Assembly: GCA_025935735.1 (NCBI GenBank)
Contig: JAICUS010000085.1
Coordinates: 1 to 14,590, forward strand
Length of the DNA stretch: 14,590 nt
Direction of reading: 5' to 3'
From: Solirubrobacteraceae bacterium
GTDB taxonomy: Bacteria; Actinomycetota; Thermoleophilia; Solirubrobacterales; Solirubrobacteraceae
Numbering within the stretch: position 1 is the stretch's first letter; each line of letters begins with the position of its first letter. Made by a program: the position numbers and the translations under genes. Shown in pieces: positions 1-6,198 of this stretch. The notes under the pieces were generated by a model, which saw only the letters and a program-made list of their open reading frames with translations, had not been told where the DNA came from and did not search any database.

Positions 1-1289
1 CTGGCGCTATCACTGAGGCAGAAGCGCAGGCCGGTGTGCCGGCGGCGGATCGCCGCCACGTCCGGCGCGCCGCCGCGCAGCAGCACGTCCGCCACCGCGA
101 CGGCGATCGCCTCCATGTCACCCTCGACGAACCCCTGGCGGGTGATCGCCTGGGTGCCGAACCGCAGCCCGCCGGCGGGGTCGATCGGTATCCCGATCTC
201 CGACAGCAGCAGCCCGTGCTCGGCCAGCGCGAGCGCGGCGTGCTTGCCGCCGCCGAACGGCCGGGCGTCGACGGCGACGTGGTGTGAGGCGGTGAACCCG
301 CGGGCCGCCCCCAGCACGGGCAGGCCGGCGGCATCCAGCGCGCGGGCCAGCGCGGCGGCGTTGGCGATGCACTGGTCGGCGTACGCGCCGTCCGCGCGCT
401 CGTGCTCGAGCGCGGCCGCGGTCAGCGCGGGCAGCCGCGAGACGTCGTAGTTGGCGGTCAGCCCGGGGTAGACGGCGTTCGACACGCGCGCGGCGAGCGG
501 CTCGTCGTCGGTGACGATCGCGCCGCCGGGCGGCCCGCCGAACGACTTGTAGGTGGAGAACGTCATCAGGTCCGCGCCCTCGGCCAGCGGCGCCTGGAAA
601 CGGCCCTCGGCGATCAGCCCGGCCACGTGCGAGGCGTCGTAGAGCAGCGGCGCGCCGCTCGCGTGCACGGCCTCGGCGATCGCGCGCACGCGGTGCGGGA
701 AGAGCATCAGGCTCGCGCCGACCACGACGAGCACCGGCGCCTCGCGGGCCAGGAAGCCCTCGAGCTCCGCGAGGTCGACGTCGAGCGCCTCCGCGTCGTA
801 GGGCAGCGGCGCGACCCGCAGCCCGCGCACGCCGGCGGCGCCGATCGCGTGGTGGCTCAGGTGCCCGCCCGCCCAGTCGGGCAGGACGGCGATCGTGTCG
901 CCGGGCCGCGCCAGCGCGGTGTAGACGGCCAGGTTGGCCAGCGTCGCGCTCGTCGGCCGCAGCTCCGCGAACCGCGCGCCCATCAGCCGGGCGACCGCGC
1001 CGGCCGCCGCCACCTCGACCTCGTCGAGCGGCTCCAACCCCGCCTGGTACTTGTCGCCGGGGTAGCCCATGCTCGGCTGCGCGGCCAGCGCCGCCGCGTG
1101 CAGCGACGCCACGAGCGAGCTGGGCACGTTCGCGCCGGCGTAGAGCAGCAGGCACTCGTTCTCCAGCCGCCGGGCGTGCCGCTCGGCGGCCGCCACGGCC
1201 GCCTCCAGCGCGCCGGCGGTGTCGCCTGGCAGCGCCGCCTCGACCTCCGCGAGCCGGGCGGTGGAGCCCCACGGGAAGAGGCCGCTCAC
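1..1289 (-). CDS. SHMT-family PLP-dependent enzyme, divergent active site (3' end cut by window)
   Basis: Fold-type I PLP enzyme of the serine hydroxymethyltransferase family; 429 residues are visible and no stop is reached. Seen: the PLP lysine K248 in FSTYKSFGGPPGG, the Asp/His pair in YDASHVAGL (D218, H221), GGHLSHH near 141-147, and a carboxylate-binding arginine in LRFGTQAIT. Aligned by eye to E. coli GlyA, the AEGYPGKRYYGG segment reads SMGYPGDKYQAG, so Glu57 becomes M74 and Tyr65 becomes Q82; TTHK becomes STYK. Those residues serve C-C bond chemistry in true SHMT, so I infer an SHMT-like aldolase, lyase or transferase of unknown substrate rather than housekeeping GlyA. Start: GTG at 1289-1287 shares GTGA with the stop of the upstream amidotransferase, so translation is probably coupled. 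Family call is firm; reaction is not. Confidence 0.85.
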   Translation of the reverse strand, partial: MSGLFPWGSTARLAEVEAALPGDTAGALEAAVAAAERHARRLENECLLLYAGANVPSSLVASLHAAALAAQPSMGYPGDKYQAGLEPLDEVEVAAAGAVARLMGARFAELRPTSATLANLAVYTALARPGDTIAVLPDWAGGHLSHHAIGAAGVRGLRVAPLPYDAEALDVDLAELEGFLAREAPVLVVVGASLMLFPHRVRAIAEAVHASGAPLLYDASHVAGLIAEGRFQAPLAEGADLMTFSTYKSFGGPPGGAIVTDDEPLAARVSNAVYPGLTANYDVSRLPALTAAALEHERADGAYADQCIANAAALARALDAAGLPVLGAARGFTASHHVAVDARPFGGGKHAALALAEHGLLLSEIGIPIDPAGGLRFGTQAITRQGFVEGDMEAIAVAVADVLLRGGAPDVAAIRRRHTGLRFCLSDSA

Positions 1290-2158
1290 GCGCCCCGCCC
1301 GCCCGGCGCCTGGGCGGCCGCCGCCTGCGGCTCGAGGTCAGCCAGCTTCAGCGGATGCGCGGGCGGGTCCGGCAGCGCGAGCTCGCGCGTGACCCGCAGC
1401 TCGCGGTCGACGTGCAGCAGCTCGCCCGGCGCCAGCGCCGTCCAGCCGGCGTCCTCGTCCATGCGCTCGGTGGCGATCACGACCGCCGGCTGCGCCGCCA
1501 GGTCGCCGGACCGCACCCGGATCCGGCCCGCGGCGCTGGCGTGCTCGAGGTGCCGGTCGCCGCCCGGGCCGCCCGGCGAGCGCTCGAGCACCAGCAGGTC
1601 GTGCGTGTCGGGGTAGCGCAGCGCCCACACCCCGTCCGCGGTGGCCAGGATGCAGTTGAGCGCGAACAGCGGCAGCTCGGCGGCGATCCAGCGGGCGGCC
1701 GCGGCCAGGCCGGCGCCCACGTCGCCGCGCGCGCGGATCTCCCGTGTGGCCAGCGCGAAGAAGCGCTCGGAGTCCGTGTCGCCGTGCACCAGCGCCTCCT
1801 CATCGCCCAGCCGGGCCTCCAGCGCGTCCAGCCCGCCGATGTGCCCGTTGTGGGCGAACACCCGGCCGTCCTGCAGGAACGGGTGCGTGTTTTTCAGCAA
1901 GTGCGCGCCCACCGACGCGTAGCGGACGTGAGCCAGGAACGTGCGCGAGACCTGCTCGCGCGCCTCGCGGCGGAAGTCGGCGTCCGAGAACGCCGCCACC
2001 GGCTCCTTCTCCACCTCCGGCCCGTCCGGCCCGAACGTGGCCAGCCCGTAGCCGTCCGGGTTGCGCCGGCTCTGCTCGGCCAGCGAGTCCGGCGCCTCCA
2101 GCAGCCAGAACGCCGCCCGCACCGGTTCCCGCGCCGCCAGGGCGAACAGGCGGCACAT
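1286..2158 (-). CDS. Class II (Ntn-type) glutamine amidotransferase-like hydrolase
   Basis: A 290-residue single-domain class II glutamine amidotransferase (YafJ/EgtC-like superfamily). The protein starts MCRLF, so Cys2 becomes the N-terminal nucleophile after Met removal. Other family landmarks in order: NPDGYGLA (33-40), HVRYAS (77-82, Arg binding the substrate carboxylate), NTHPF (90-94), FAHNGHI (101-107) and HGDTDSE (125-131). The last 20 residues are Ala/Gly/Pro-rich and probably disordered. No synthetase or acceptor domain is fused, so it likely hydrolyses glutamine or a gamma-glutamyl compound on its own or with a partner. The ATG at 2158-2156 overlaps the TGA of the glutamate decarboxylase by one base (TGATG), and its own stop overlaps the next start, placing it in the middle of a coupled three-gene set. 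A role supplying or trimming glutamyl groups for its PLP-enzyme neighbours is inference. Confidence 0.9.
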   Translation of the reverse strand: MCRLFALAAREPVRAAFWLLEAPDSLAEQSRRNPDGYGLATFGPDGPEVEKEPVAAFSDADFRREAREQVSRTFLAHVRYASVGAHLLKNTHPFLQDGRVFAHNGHIGGLDALEARLGDEEALVHGDTDSERFFALATREIRARGDVGAGLAAAARWIAAELPLFALNCILATADGVWALRYPDTHDLLVLERSPGGPGGDRHLEHASAAGRIRVRSGDLAAQPAVVIATERMDEDAGWTALAPGELLHVDRELRVTRELALPDPPAHPLKLADLEPQAAAAQAPGGRGA

Positions 2159-3510
2159 CAGTGATGGAACCCCGTGCGCTCGCCGCCCATGCCGACGGCG
2201 TCGCCGCCCGCCTCGCACAGCCGGTGCAGCACCCGCCGCAGGTCGTCGACCAGCAGCCCCGCCATGTCGCGGGTGAACCCGTTGCGCACCACCACGCGCA
2301 GCACGTGCACATCCTCCATCCCCGTGGGCATCGGGTACGCCGGCACGATCCAGCCGAACACCCGCAGCCGCTCGGAGACGTCGTAGACGCTCCAGTCGTC
2401 GGCCTCGCCGGCGCGGGCGAACGCGAGCACCGGCAGCTCGCCGCCGTGCGAGAGCAGCGAGAACTCGCCCAGCCCGTCGATCTCGGACGCCAGCCAGCCC
2501 GCGACGTCGCGGCAGTCCTGCTGCACGCGGCGGAAGCCGTCCCGGCCGAGCCGCACCAGCGTGTAGTACTGCGCGATGATCTGGGCCGCCGGACGGGAGA
2601 AGTTCAGCCCGTAGGTCGGCATGTGCCCGCCGAGGTAGTCGACGTCGAAGACCAGCTCGCGCGGCAGCGCCTCGTCGTCCCGGAACACCACCCAGCCGAC
2701 GCCCGGGAACACGAGCCCGAACTTGTGCCCCGAGGCGTTGATCGACTGCACCCGGCCGACCCGGAAGTCCCAGGCCAGCTCCGGCTCCAGGAACGGCGCG
2801 ATGAACCCGCCGCTGGCCGCGTCGACGTGGATCGGCACGTCGAGCCCGTCCAGCCCGTCGAGCGCCGCGGCGATGTCCGCCACCGGCTCGTAGGTGCCGT
2901 CGAACGTCGAGCCGAGGACGGCCACCACGCCGATCGTGTCCTCGTCGCAGTGCGCGGCGGCGCGGTCGGGCGCGAGGTGCGTGGTCCCGCCGCCGACGGG
3001 CACCAGCCGCGGCTCGACGTCCCAGTAGCGGCAGAACTTCTCCCACACCACCTGGACGTTCGCGCCCATCACCAGGTTCGGCCCGGGCCCGTCGCCGCGC
3101 CGGGCGCGCCAGCGCCGCAGCAGCGCGAGCCCGCCGAGCATGCAGGCCTCGCTGGACCCGGTGGTGGACGTGCCGACCGCGCCGGCGCCGCGCGCCGGCG
3201 CGTTCCACAGGTCCGCCAGGATGCCGACGCAGCGGCGCTCGAGCTCCGCGCTCTGCGGATACTCGTCCTTGTCGACCAGGTTCTTGTCGAGGCAGTCGGC
3301 GATCAGCGCCCGCGCCTCGGGCTCCATCCAGGTGGTGACGAACGTGGCCAGGTTGAGCCGCGAGTTGCCGTCCAGCAGGAGCTCGTCGCGCACGAGCTGG
3401 GCGGCGGTCCGGGGGTCGACGGACTGCTCGCCCAGGCGGTCGCGGGGGATCTCGGCGTGCGCCTCGAGGTCGAGTTGCGGGCGCAGCCAGAGTCCGTCGT
3501 CGCGTTCCAT
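2158..3510 (-). CDS. gadB: Glutamate decarboxylase
   Basis: PLP-dependent group II decarboxylase that converts L-glutamate to GABA and CO2 in the cytoplasm, consuming a proton. The 450 residues match the usual length of bacterial GadA/GadB. Clear signatures: LATFVTTWMEPEA (54-66), TSTTGSSEACMLGG (114-127), WEKFCRYWDVEPR (156-168), PIHVDAASGGFIAPF (226-240, D230 binding the pyridine nitrogen) and SINASGHKFGLVFPGVGW (256-273) with the Schiff-base lysine K263. The C-terminus ends in two histidines; in E. coli GadB a near-terminal histidine closes the active site at neutral pH, so a similar gate is possible here. No GABA antiporter lies in the window, so acid resistance by the gadBC route is not shown. 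Start is the ATG at 3510; there is no strong Shine-Dalgarno in front, and a small ORF ends 33 bases upstream. Confidence 0.95.
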   Translation of the reverse strand: MERDDGLWLRPQLDLEAHAEIPRDRLGEQSVDPRTAAQLVRDELLLDGNSRLNLATFVTTWMEPEARALIADCLDKNLVDKDEYPQSAELERRCVGILADLWNAPARGAGAVGTSTTGSSEACMLGGLALLRRWRARRGDGPGPNLVMGANVQVVWEKFCRYWDVEPRLVPVGGGTTHLAPDRAAAHCDEDTIGVVAVLGSTFDGTYEPVADIAAALDGLDGLDVPIHVDAASGGFIAPFLEPELAWDFRVGRVQSINASGHKFGLVFPGVGWVVFRDDEALPRELVFDVDYLGGHMPTYGLNFSRPAAQIIAQYYTLVRLGRDGFRRVQQDCRDVAGWLASEIDGLGEFSLLSHGGELPVLAFARAGEADDWSVYDVSERLRVFGWIVPAYPMPTGMEDVHVLRVVVRNGFTRDMAGLLVDDLRRVLHRLCEAGGDAVGMGGERTGFHH

Positions 3511-3543
3511 CCCGCGGACGCTATCGCCCGCGGATGAACGGTC

Positions 3544-3618
3544 CTACCGGCGGCGGGAGCGGCGGCGCGCTTCCGCCTGATAGGCGGCGGCGAGGTGGAT
3601 GTTGAGCAGGGAGTTCAT
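3544..3618 (-). CDS. Putative 24-residue small protein or leader peptide upstream of gadB
   Basis: The ATG at 3618-3616 is preceded by GGGAGG (3628-3633 on the complement) at a spacing of nine bases, the clearest Shine-Dalgarno on this side of the gap. The peptide begins MNSLLNIHLAAAYQAEA and ends in an Arg run (RRRSRRR) before a TAG at 3546-3544, giving an amphipathic-looking helix followed by a strongly basic tail. It ends 33 bases before the gadB start, so it could be co-transcribed with gadB. A competing ATG five bases upstream (3623) would make only Met-Ser before stopping. Short Arg-tailed peptides of this general appearance occur in actinobacterial genomes, but I recognise no named family. 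It may be a real small protein, a translational leader for gadB, or chance. Confidence 0.45.
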   Translation of the reverse strand: MNSLLNIHLAAAYQAEARRRSRRR

Positions 3619-3627
3619 GACATGCAG

Positions 3628-3633
3628 CCTCCC
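3628..3633 (-). promoter_or_regulatory. Ribosome binding site GGGAGG of the small ORF
   Basis: GGGAGG on the minus strand lies nine bases before the ATG at 3618 and four bases before a competing ATG at 3623 that stops after two codons. The gadB start itself has no comparable site, so ribosomes loading here could feed gadB by reinitiation. Confidence 0.45.
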
Positions 3634-3710
3634 ACCGCACAGGGCCGCGTCCCAGGCGGCTGGCAGGCGTCCGGCCGGGTCGCAGCCGCCCGCCCCGGGT
3701 GCGGACAGCC

Positions 3711-3839
3711 CTACCGGACCTCGCGCGACGCGCCCTCGAGCCCGACCGCGATCGTCGGGACCTCCCCGCCGTGCCCCGACCGCTGGAAGCTCGTCACCAG
3801 CGCCTGCCGGAGCACGAGCGTGAGGCTCCCGCCGTCAAC
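3711..3839 (-). pseudogene. Possible C-terminal remnant of an Hcp-like (tube protein superfamily) gene
   Basis: One minus-strand frame ending in TAG at 3713-3711 reads 42 residues containing LTLVLRQALVTSFQRSGHGG followed by EVPTIAVGL. From memory this resembles the last beta strands of actinobacterial Hcp-family proteins, which typically show a pattern like LxxxLVSSYQxSGxGGxxPTExxxLxF. The frame stays open further upstream but there becomes the antisense of the serine hydrolase start, with no start codon or matching N-terminal domain. If the resemblance is real, this is a leftover of a gene whose 5' part was replaced when the serine hydrolase arrived. The match is short and made by eye, so it could also be chance. 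Confidence 0.35.
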
Positions 3840-3871
3840 CTGACAATACGCAGCCGACCCTGAAATAGACT
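3840..3871 (+). promoter_or_regulatory. Candidate leaderless promoter of the serine hydrolase gene
   Basis: CTGACA at 3840-3845 resembles a -35 box and TAGACT at 3866-3871 resembles a -10 box (four of six consensus positions), with a rather long 20-base spacer. The -10 ends nine bases before the ATG, so transcription would begin at or just before the start codon. No Shine-Dalgarno sits in the intervening GGGCGCCCC, which fits leaderless translation, common in actinobacteria. This is also the most AT-rich spot in the surrounding few hundred bases. Confidence 0.35.
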
Positions 3872-3880
3872 GGGCGCCCC

Positions 3881-5221
3881 ATGGAGGTCCTGCCCGGCAC
3901 GGCGCACCGGCTGCTGGCCCGCGTCGCCGACGCGCAGGCGGGCGCCCGCCTGCCCTCGCTCGTCGCCGGCGTGGTGCGCGACGGCGGCCTGGCCTGGTCG
4001 GGCGGCCGCGGCCGGGTGGACGGCGCGGCGCCGACGCCCGACACGCAGTACCGCATCGGCTCGATCTCCAAGACCTTCACCGCGCTGCTGGTCATGCGCC
4101 TGCGCGACGAGGGCGCGCTGAAGCTCACCGACCCATTCGCCGACCACGTGCCCGGCGCGCCGTTCGGCGACCGCACGGTCGGCCAGCTGCTCTCCCAGGG
4201 CGCGGGCCTGCAGGCGGAGACCGGCGGCGAGTGGTGGGAGCGCACGCCGGTCGGCAGCTGGGACGAGGTCGTGGCCGCCTTGGGCGAGCACGCCGTCCCG
4301 CACGCGCCCGGCCGCCACTTCCACTACTCCAACCTGGGCTTCGGCGCGCTCGGCGAGCTGGTCGCCCGCAAGCGCGGCCGTCCGTGGTTCGAGGCGCTGC
4401 GACACGAGGTCCTCGAGCCGCTGGGGATGCGCCGCACCACCTATCGCCCGCAGGCGCCGCACGCCACCGGCTACGCCGTGCACCCGTGGGCCCAGCTGCT
4501 GCTGGAGGAGCCCGAGCACGACGCCGGCGCGCTCGCCGCCGCCGGCCAGCTGTGGTCGACGCTCGACGACCTCGCCCGGCTCGCCGCGTTCCTGCTCGGC
4601 GACACCGGCGACGTGCTGTCCGCCGACACGCTCGAGGAGATGAAGGCGCCCGCGCTGGCCGTGGACGACGACGGGACGATCGGCGGCTCCTACGGCCTCG
4701 GGCTGCAGGTCGTCGAGCCCGACGGCCGGCGGCTCGTCGGCCACGGCGGGGCGATGCCCGGCTTCGTCGCCGGCGTGTTCGTCGACGGCAGGGCCAAGCT
4801 CGGCGCGGTCTGGGCGGCGAACATCACCTACGGCGGCGACCCGGGGCTGACCGCCGCGCTGCTGGACATCGTGCGCGAGGCCGAGCCGCCGATCCCCGAC
4901 GAGTGGGCACCCGCTCCGCTGCCCGACGGCGTCGACCTCGACCTGCTCGGGATCTGGTACTGGGGCCCGCACGCGCAGGCGCTGCGCGCGTCCGCCGACG
5001 GGATGCTCGAGCTGCACGCGCCCGGCGGCCGCGGGCGCGAGTCGCGCTTCCGCCGCGACGGCGACGTCTGGGTCGGCCTCGACGGCTACTGGGCGGGCGA
5101 GCGGCTGCGCATCGCGCCCGACCGCCGCTCGTTCGACCTCGCCACGTTCGTCTTCACCCGCGAGCCCTACGCCGACGGGCCCATCCCCGGCGGCGTGGAC
5201 ACCGACTGGACGTCTTCCTGA
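3881..5221 (+). CDS. Serine hydrolase, beta-lactamase class C / peptidase S12 family
   Basis: A 446-residue penicillin-binding-protein-like serine hydrolase. The three family motifs are intact: SxxK as S61-I-S-K64 in RIGSISKTFTALL, YxN as Y149-S-N151 in HYSNLGFGALGE, and HGG (288-290, replacing KTG) in RLVGHGGAMPGF. Residues from about 340 form a C-terminal beta-rich extension rich in Trp and Gly, common in actinobacterial members. There is no signal peptide or N-terminal membrane segment, so it is probably cytoplasmic and more likely a peptidase, esterase or D-amino-acid amidase than a secreted beta-lactamase. It is convergent with the peptide importer operon, and its last 55 bases overlap the end of the second ATPase gene. 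Hydrolysis of imported peptides or amides is inferred from that neighbourhood. The ATG at 3881 fits the candidate leaderless promoter. Confidence 0.9.
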   Translation: MEVLPGTAHRLLARVADAQAGARLPSLVAGVVRDGGLAWSGGRGRVDGAAPTPDTQYRIGSISKTFTALLVMRLRDEGALKLTDPFADHVPGAPFGDRTVGQLLSQGAGLQAETGGEWWERTPVGSWDEVVAALGEHAVPHAPGRHFHYSNLGFGALGELVARKRGRPWFEALRHEVLEPLGMRRTTYRPQAPHATGYAVHPWAQLLLEEPEHDAGALAAAGQLWSTLDDLARLAAFLLGDTGDVLSADTLEEMKAPALAVDDDGTIGGSYGLGLQVVEPDGRRLVGHGGAMPGFVAGVFVDGRAKLGAVWAANITYGGDPGLTAALLDIVREAEPPIPDEWAPAPLPDGVDLDLLGIWYWGPHAQALRASADGMLELHAPGGRGRESRFRRDGDVWVGLDGYWAGERLRIAPDRRSFDLATFVFTREPYADGPIPGGVDTDWTSS

Positions 5222-6198
5222 GCCACCTCAGGGACGTGCGCCGCGGGCGCGGCCGTCCAGGCGAAGTGGCAGGCGGCGGAGCGGCCCGGCGCGCCCTCGG
5301 TCAGCGGCGGATCCTCGGCGTGGCAGAGCGGCTCCTGCGCGAGCGGGCAGCGCGGGTGGAAGCGGCAGCCGCTCGGCAGGTCGATCGGGCTCGGCGGGTC
5401 GCCGGCCACGCTGACCGCCTCCGACGCGCGGCCCGGGACGAGCCGCGGCACCGCGCGCAGCAGCCCCTGCGTGTAGGGATGGCGCGCGTCGGCGAACAGG
5501 TCGTCGACCGGCGCGACCTCGACGATCCGCCCGAGGTACATGACCGCCACCCGGTCCGAGACGTGGCGCACGACCGCCATGTTGTGGGCGATCAGCAGCA
5601 CGGTCAGCCCGAGCTGGGCCTGCAGGTCCTCCAGCAGGTTGAGCACCGTGGCCTGCACGGAGACGTCGAGCGCCGACACCGGCTCGTCGGCCACCAGCAC
5701 CTCCGGCTCGAGCGCCAGCGCCCGCGCGATGCTCACCCGCTGGCGCTGGCCGCCGGAGAACTGGCGCGGGTGCGCGTCCAGCGCCCGGGCGCCCAGCCCG
5801 ACCAGGTCGAGCAGCTCGCGGCAGCGCGCGTCGACGCGGTCGCGCGGCACCAGCTTGTGCACCCGCAGCAGCTCCGACAGCGTCTGGCGCACGCTCATGC
5901 GCGGGTTCAGCGACGAGTACGGGTCCTGGAAGACCATCTGGATGCGCCGCCGCTGCTGCGCCGTGCGCTTGGGCCACAGCAGCTCGCCCTGGTAGCGCAC
6001 CGAGCCCTCGGTGGGCGTCTCCAGGCCGACGATGCAGCGCCCGAGCGTCGACTTGCCGCAGCCCGACTCGCCCACCAGGCCGAGCGTCTCGCCCTTGTGC
6101 AGCGTCAGGTCGACGCCGTCCACCGCCCGCAGCACCTCGTGGCGGTGCGGGTGGTAGTGCATCGAGAGCCCGCGGACCTCCAGCAGCGGCTCAGACAT
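5167..6198 (-). CDS. dppF: Peptide ABC importer ATPase, DppF/OppF type
   Basis: One of two nucleotide-binding subunits that power the importer on the inner face of the membrane. In 343 residues: Walker [10 protein letters not shown] (43-51), Q-loop [14 protein letters not shown] (87-100), signature FSGGQRQR (147-154), Walker B VLVADEP (167-173), D-loop SALD, and the switch His in LIAHNMAVV (202-210; AHN instead of the usual SHD). The C-terminal oligopeptide-transporter extension starts at RHPYTQGLL and carries four cysteines (C278, C284, C292, C310) in the family pattern that has been linked to a [4Fe-4S] cluster in some members. Its ATG lies within the end of dppD (8-base overlap), and its 3' end overlaps the convergent serine hydrolase by 55 bases. 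The Dpp name is by family; substrate specificity is unknown. Confidence 0.95.
   Translation of the reverse strand: MSEPLLEVRGLSMHYHPHRHEVLRAVDGVDLTLHKGETLGLVGESGCGKSTLGRCIVGLETPTEGSVRYQGELLWPKRTAQQRRRIQMVFQDPYSSLNPRMSVRQTLSELLRVHKLVPRDRVDARCRELLDLVGLGARALDAHPRQFSGGQRQRVSIARALALEPEVLVADEPVSALDVSVQATVLNLLEDLQAQLGLTVLLIAHNMAVVRHVSDRVAVMYLGRIVEVAPVDDLFADARHPYTQGLLRAVPRLVPGRASEAVSVAGDPPSPIDLPSGCRFHPRCPLAQEPLCHAEDPPLTEGAPGRSAACHFAWTAAPAAHVPEVAQEDVQSVSTPPGMGPSA

Larger units (their letters stand above)
3511..3880. other. Gap between gadB and the serine hydrolase gene
   Basis: This 370-base stretch separates the two divergent large genes. On the minus strand it holds a possible 24-residue small ORF (3544-3618) and, further upstream, a short open stretch resembling the end of an Hcp-like protein (3711-3839). 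The 92 bases between these two (3619-3710) show only the small ORF's ribosome binding site. A plausible leaderless promoter for the serine hydrolase occupies 3840-3871. A plus-strand reading frame across 3595-3843 gives a composition-driven peptide with no recognisable pattern and is not called. No terminator hairpin with a T-run is visible. Confidence 0.6.

Noticed and set aside
1..1289. Housekeeping serine hydroxymethyltransferase GlyA
   Set aside because: Positions equivalent to catalytic Glu57 and Tyr65 and the His before the PLP lysine are substituted.
1286..2158. EgtC of ergothioneine biosynthesis
   Set aside because: The start is MCRLF rather than the MCRHL-type I associate with EgtC, and no EgtB or EgtD is present nearby. 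Only the superfamily is supported.
3573..3587. Small hairpin CCGCCT-GAT-AGGCGG as a terminator
   Set aside because: The six-base stem has no T-run and falls inside the small ORF; such short GC palindromes are expected by chance in this composition.
3595..3843. Plus-strand 82-codon reading frame in the gadB-serine hydrolase gap
   Set aside because: No Shine-Dalgarno, no family pattern, low-complexity composition, and it is opposed by a minus-strand frame with better protein-like character.
5222..5260. GC-rich inverted repeat after the serine hydrolase stop as a terminator
   Set aside because: It lies within dppF coding sequence, has no T-tract and is explained by composition.
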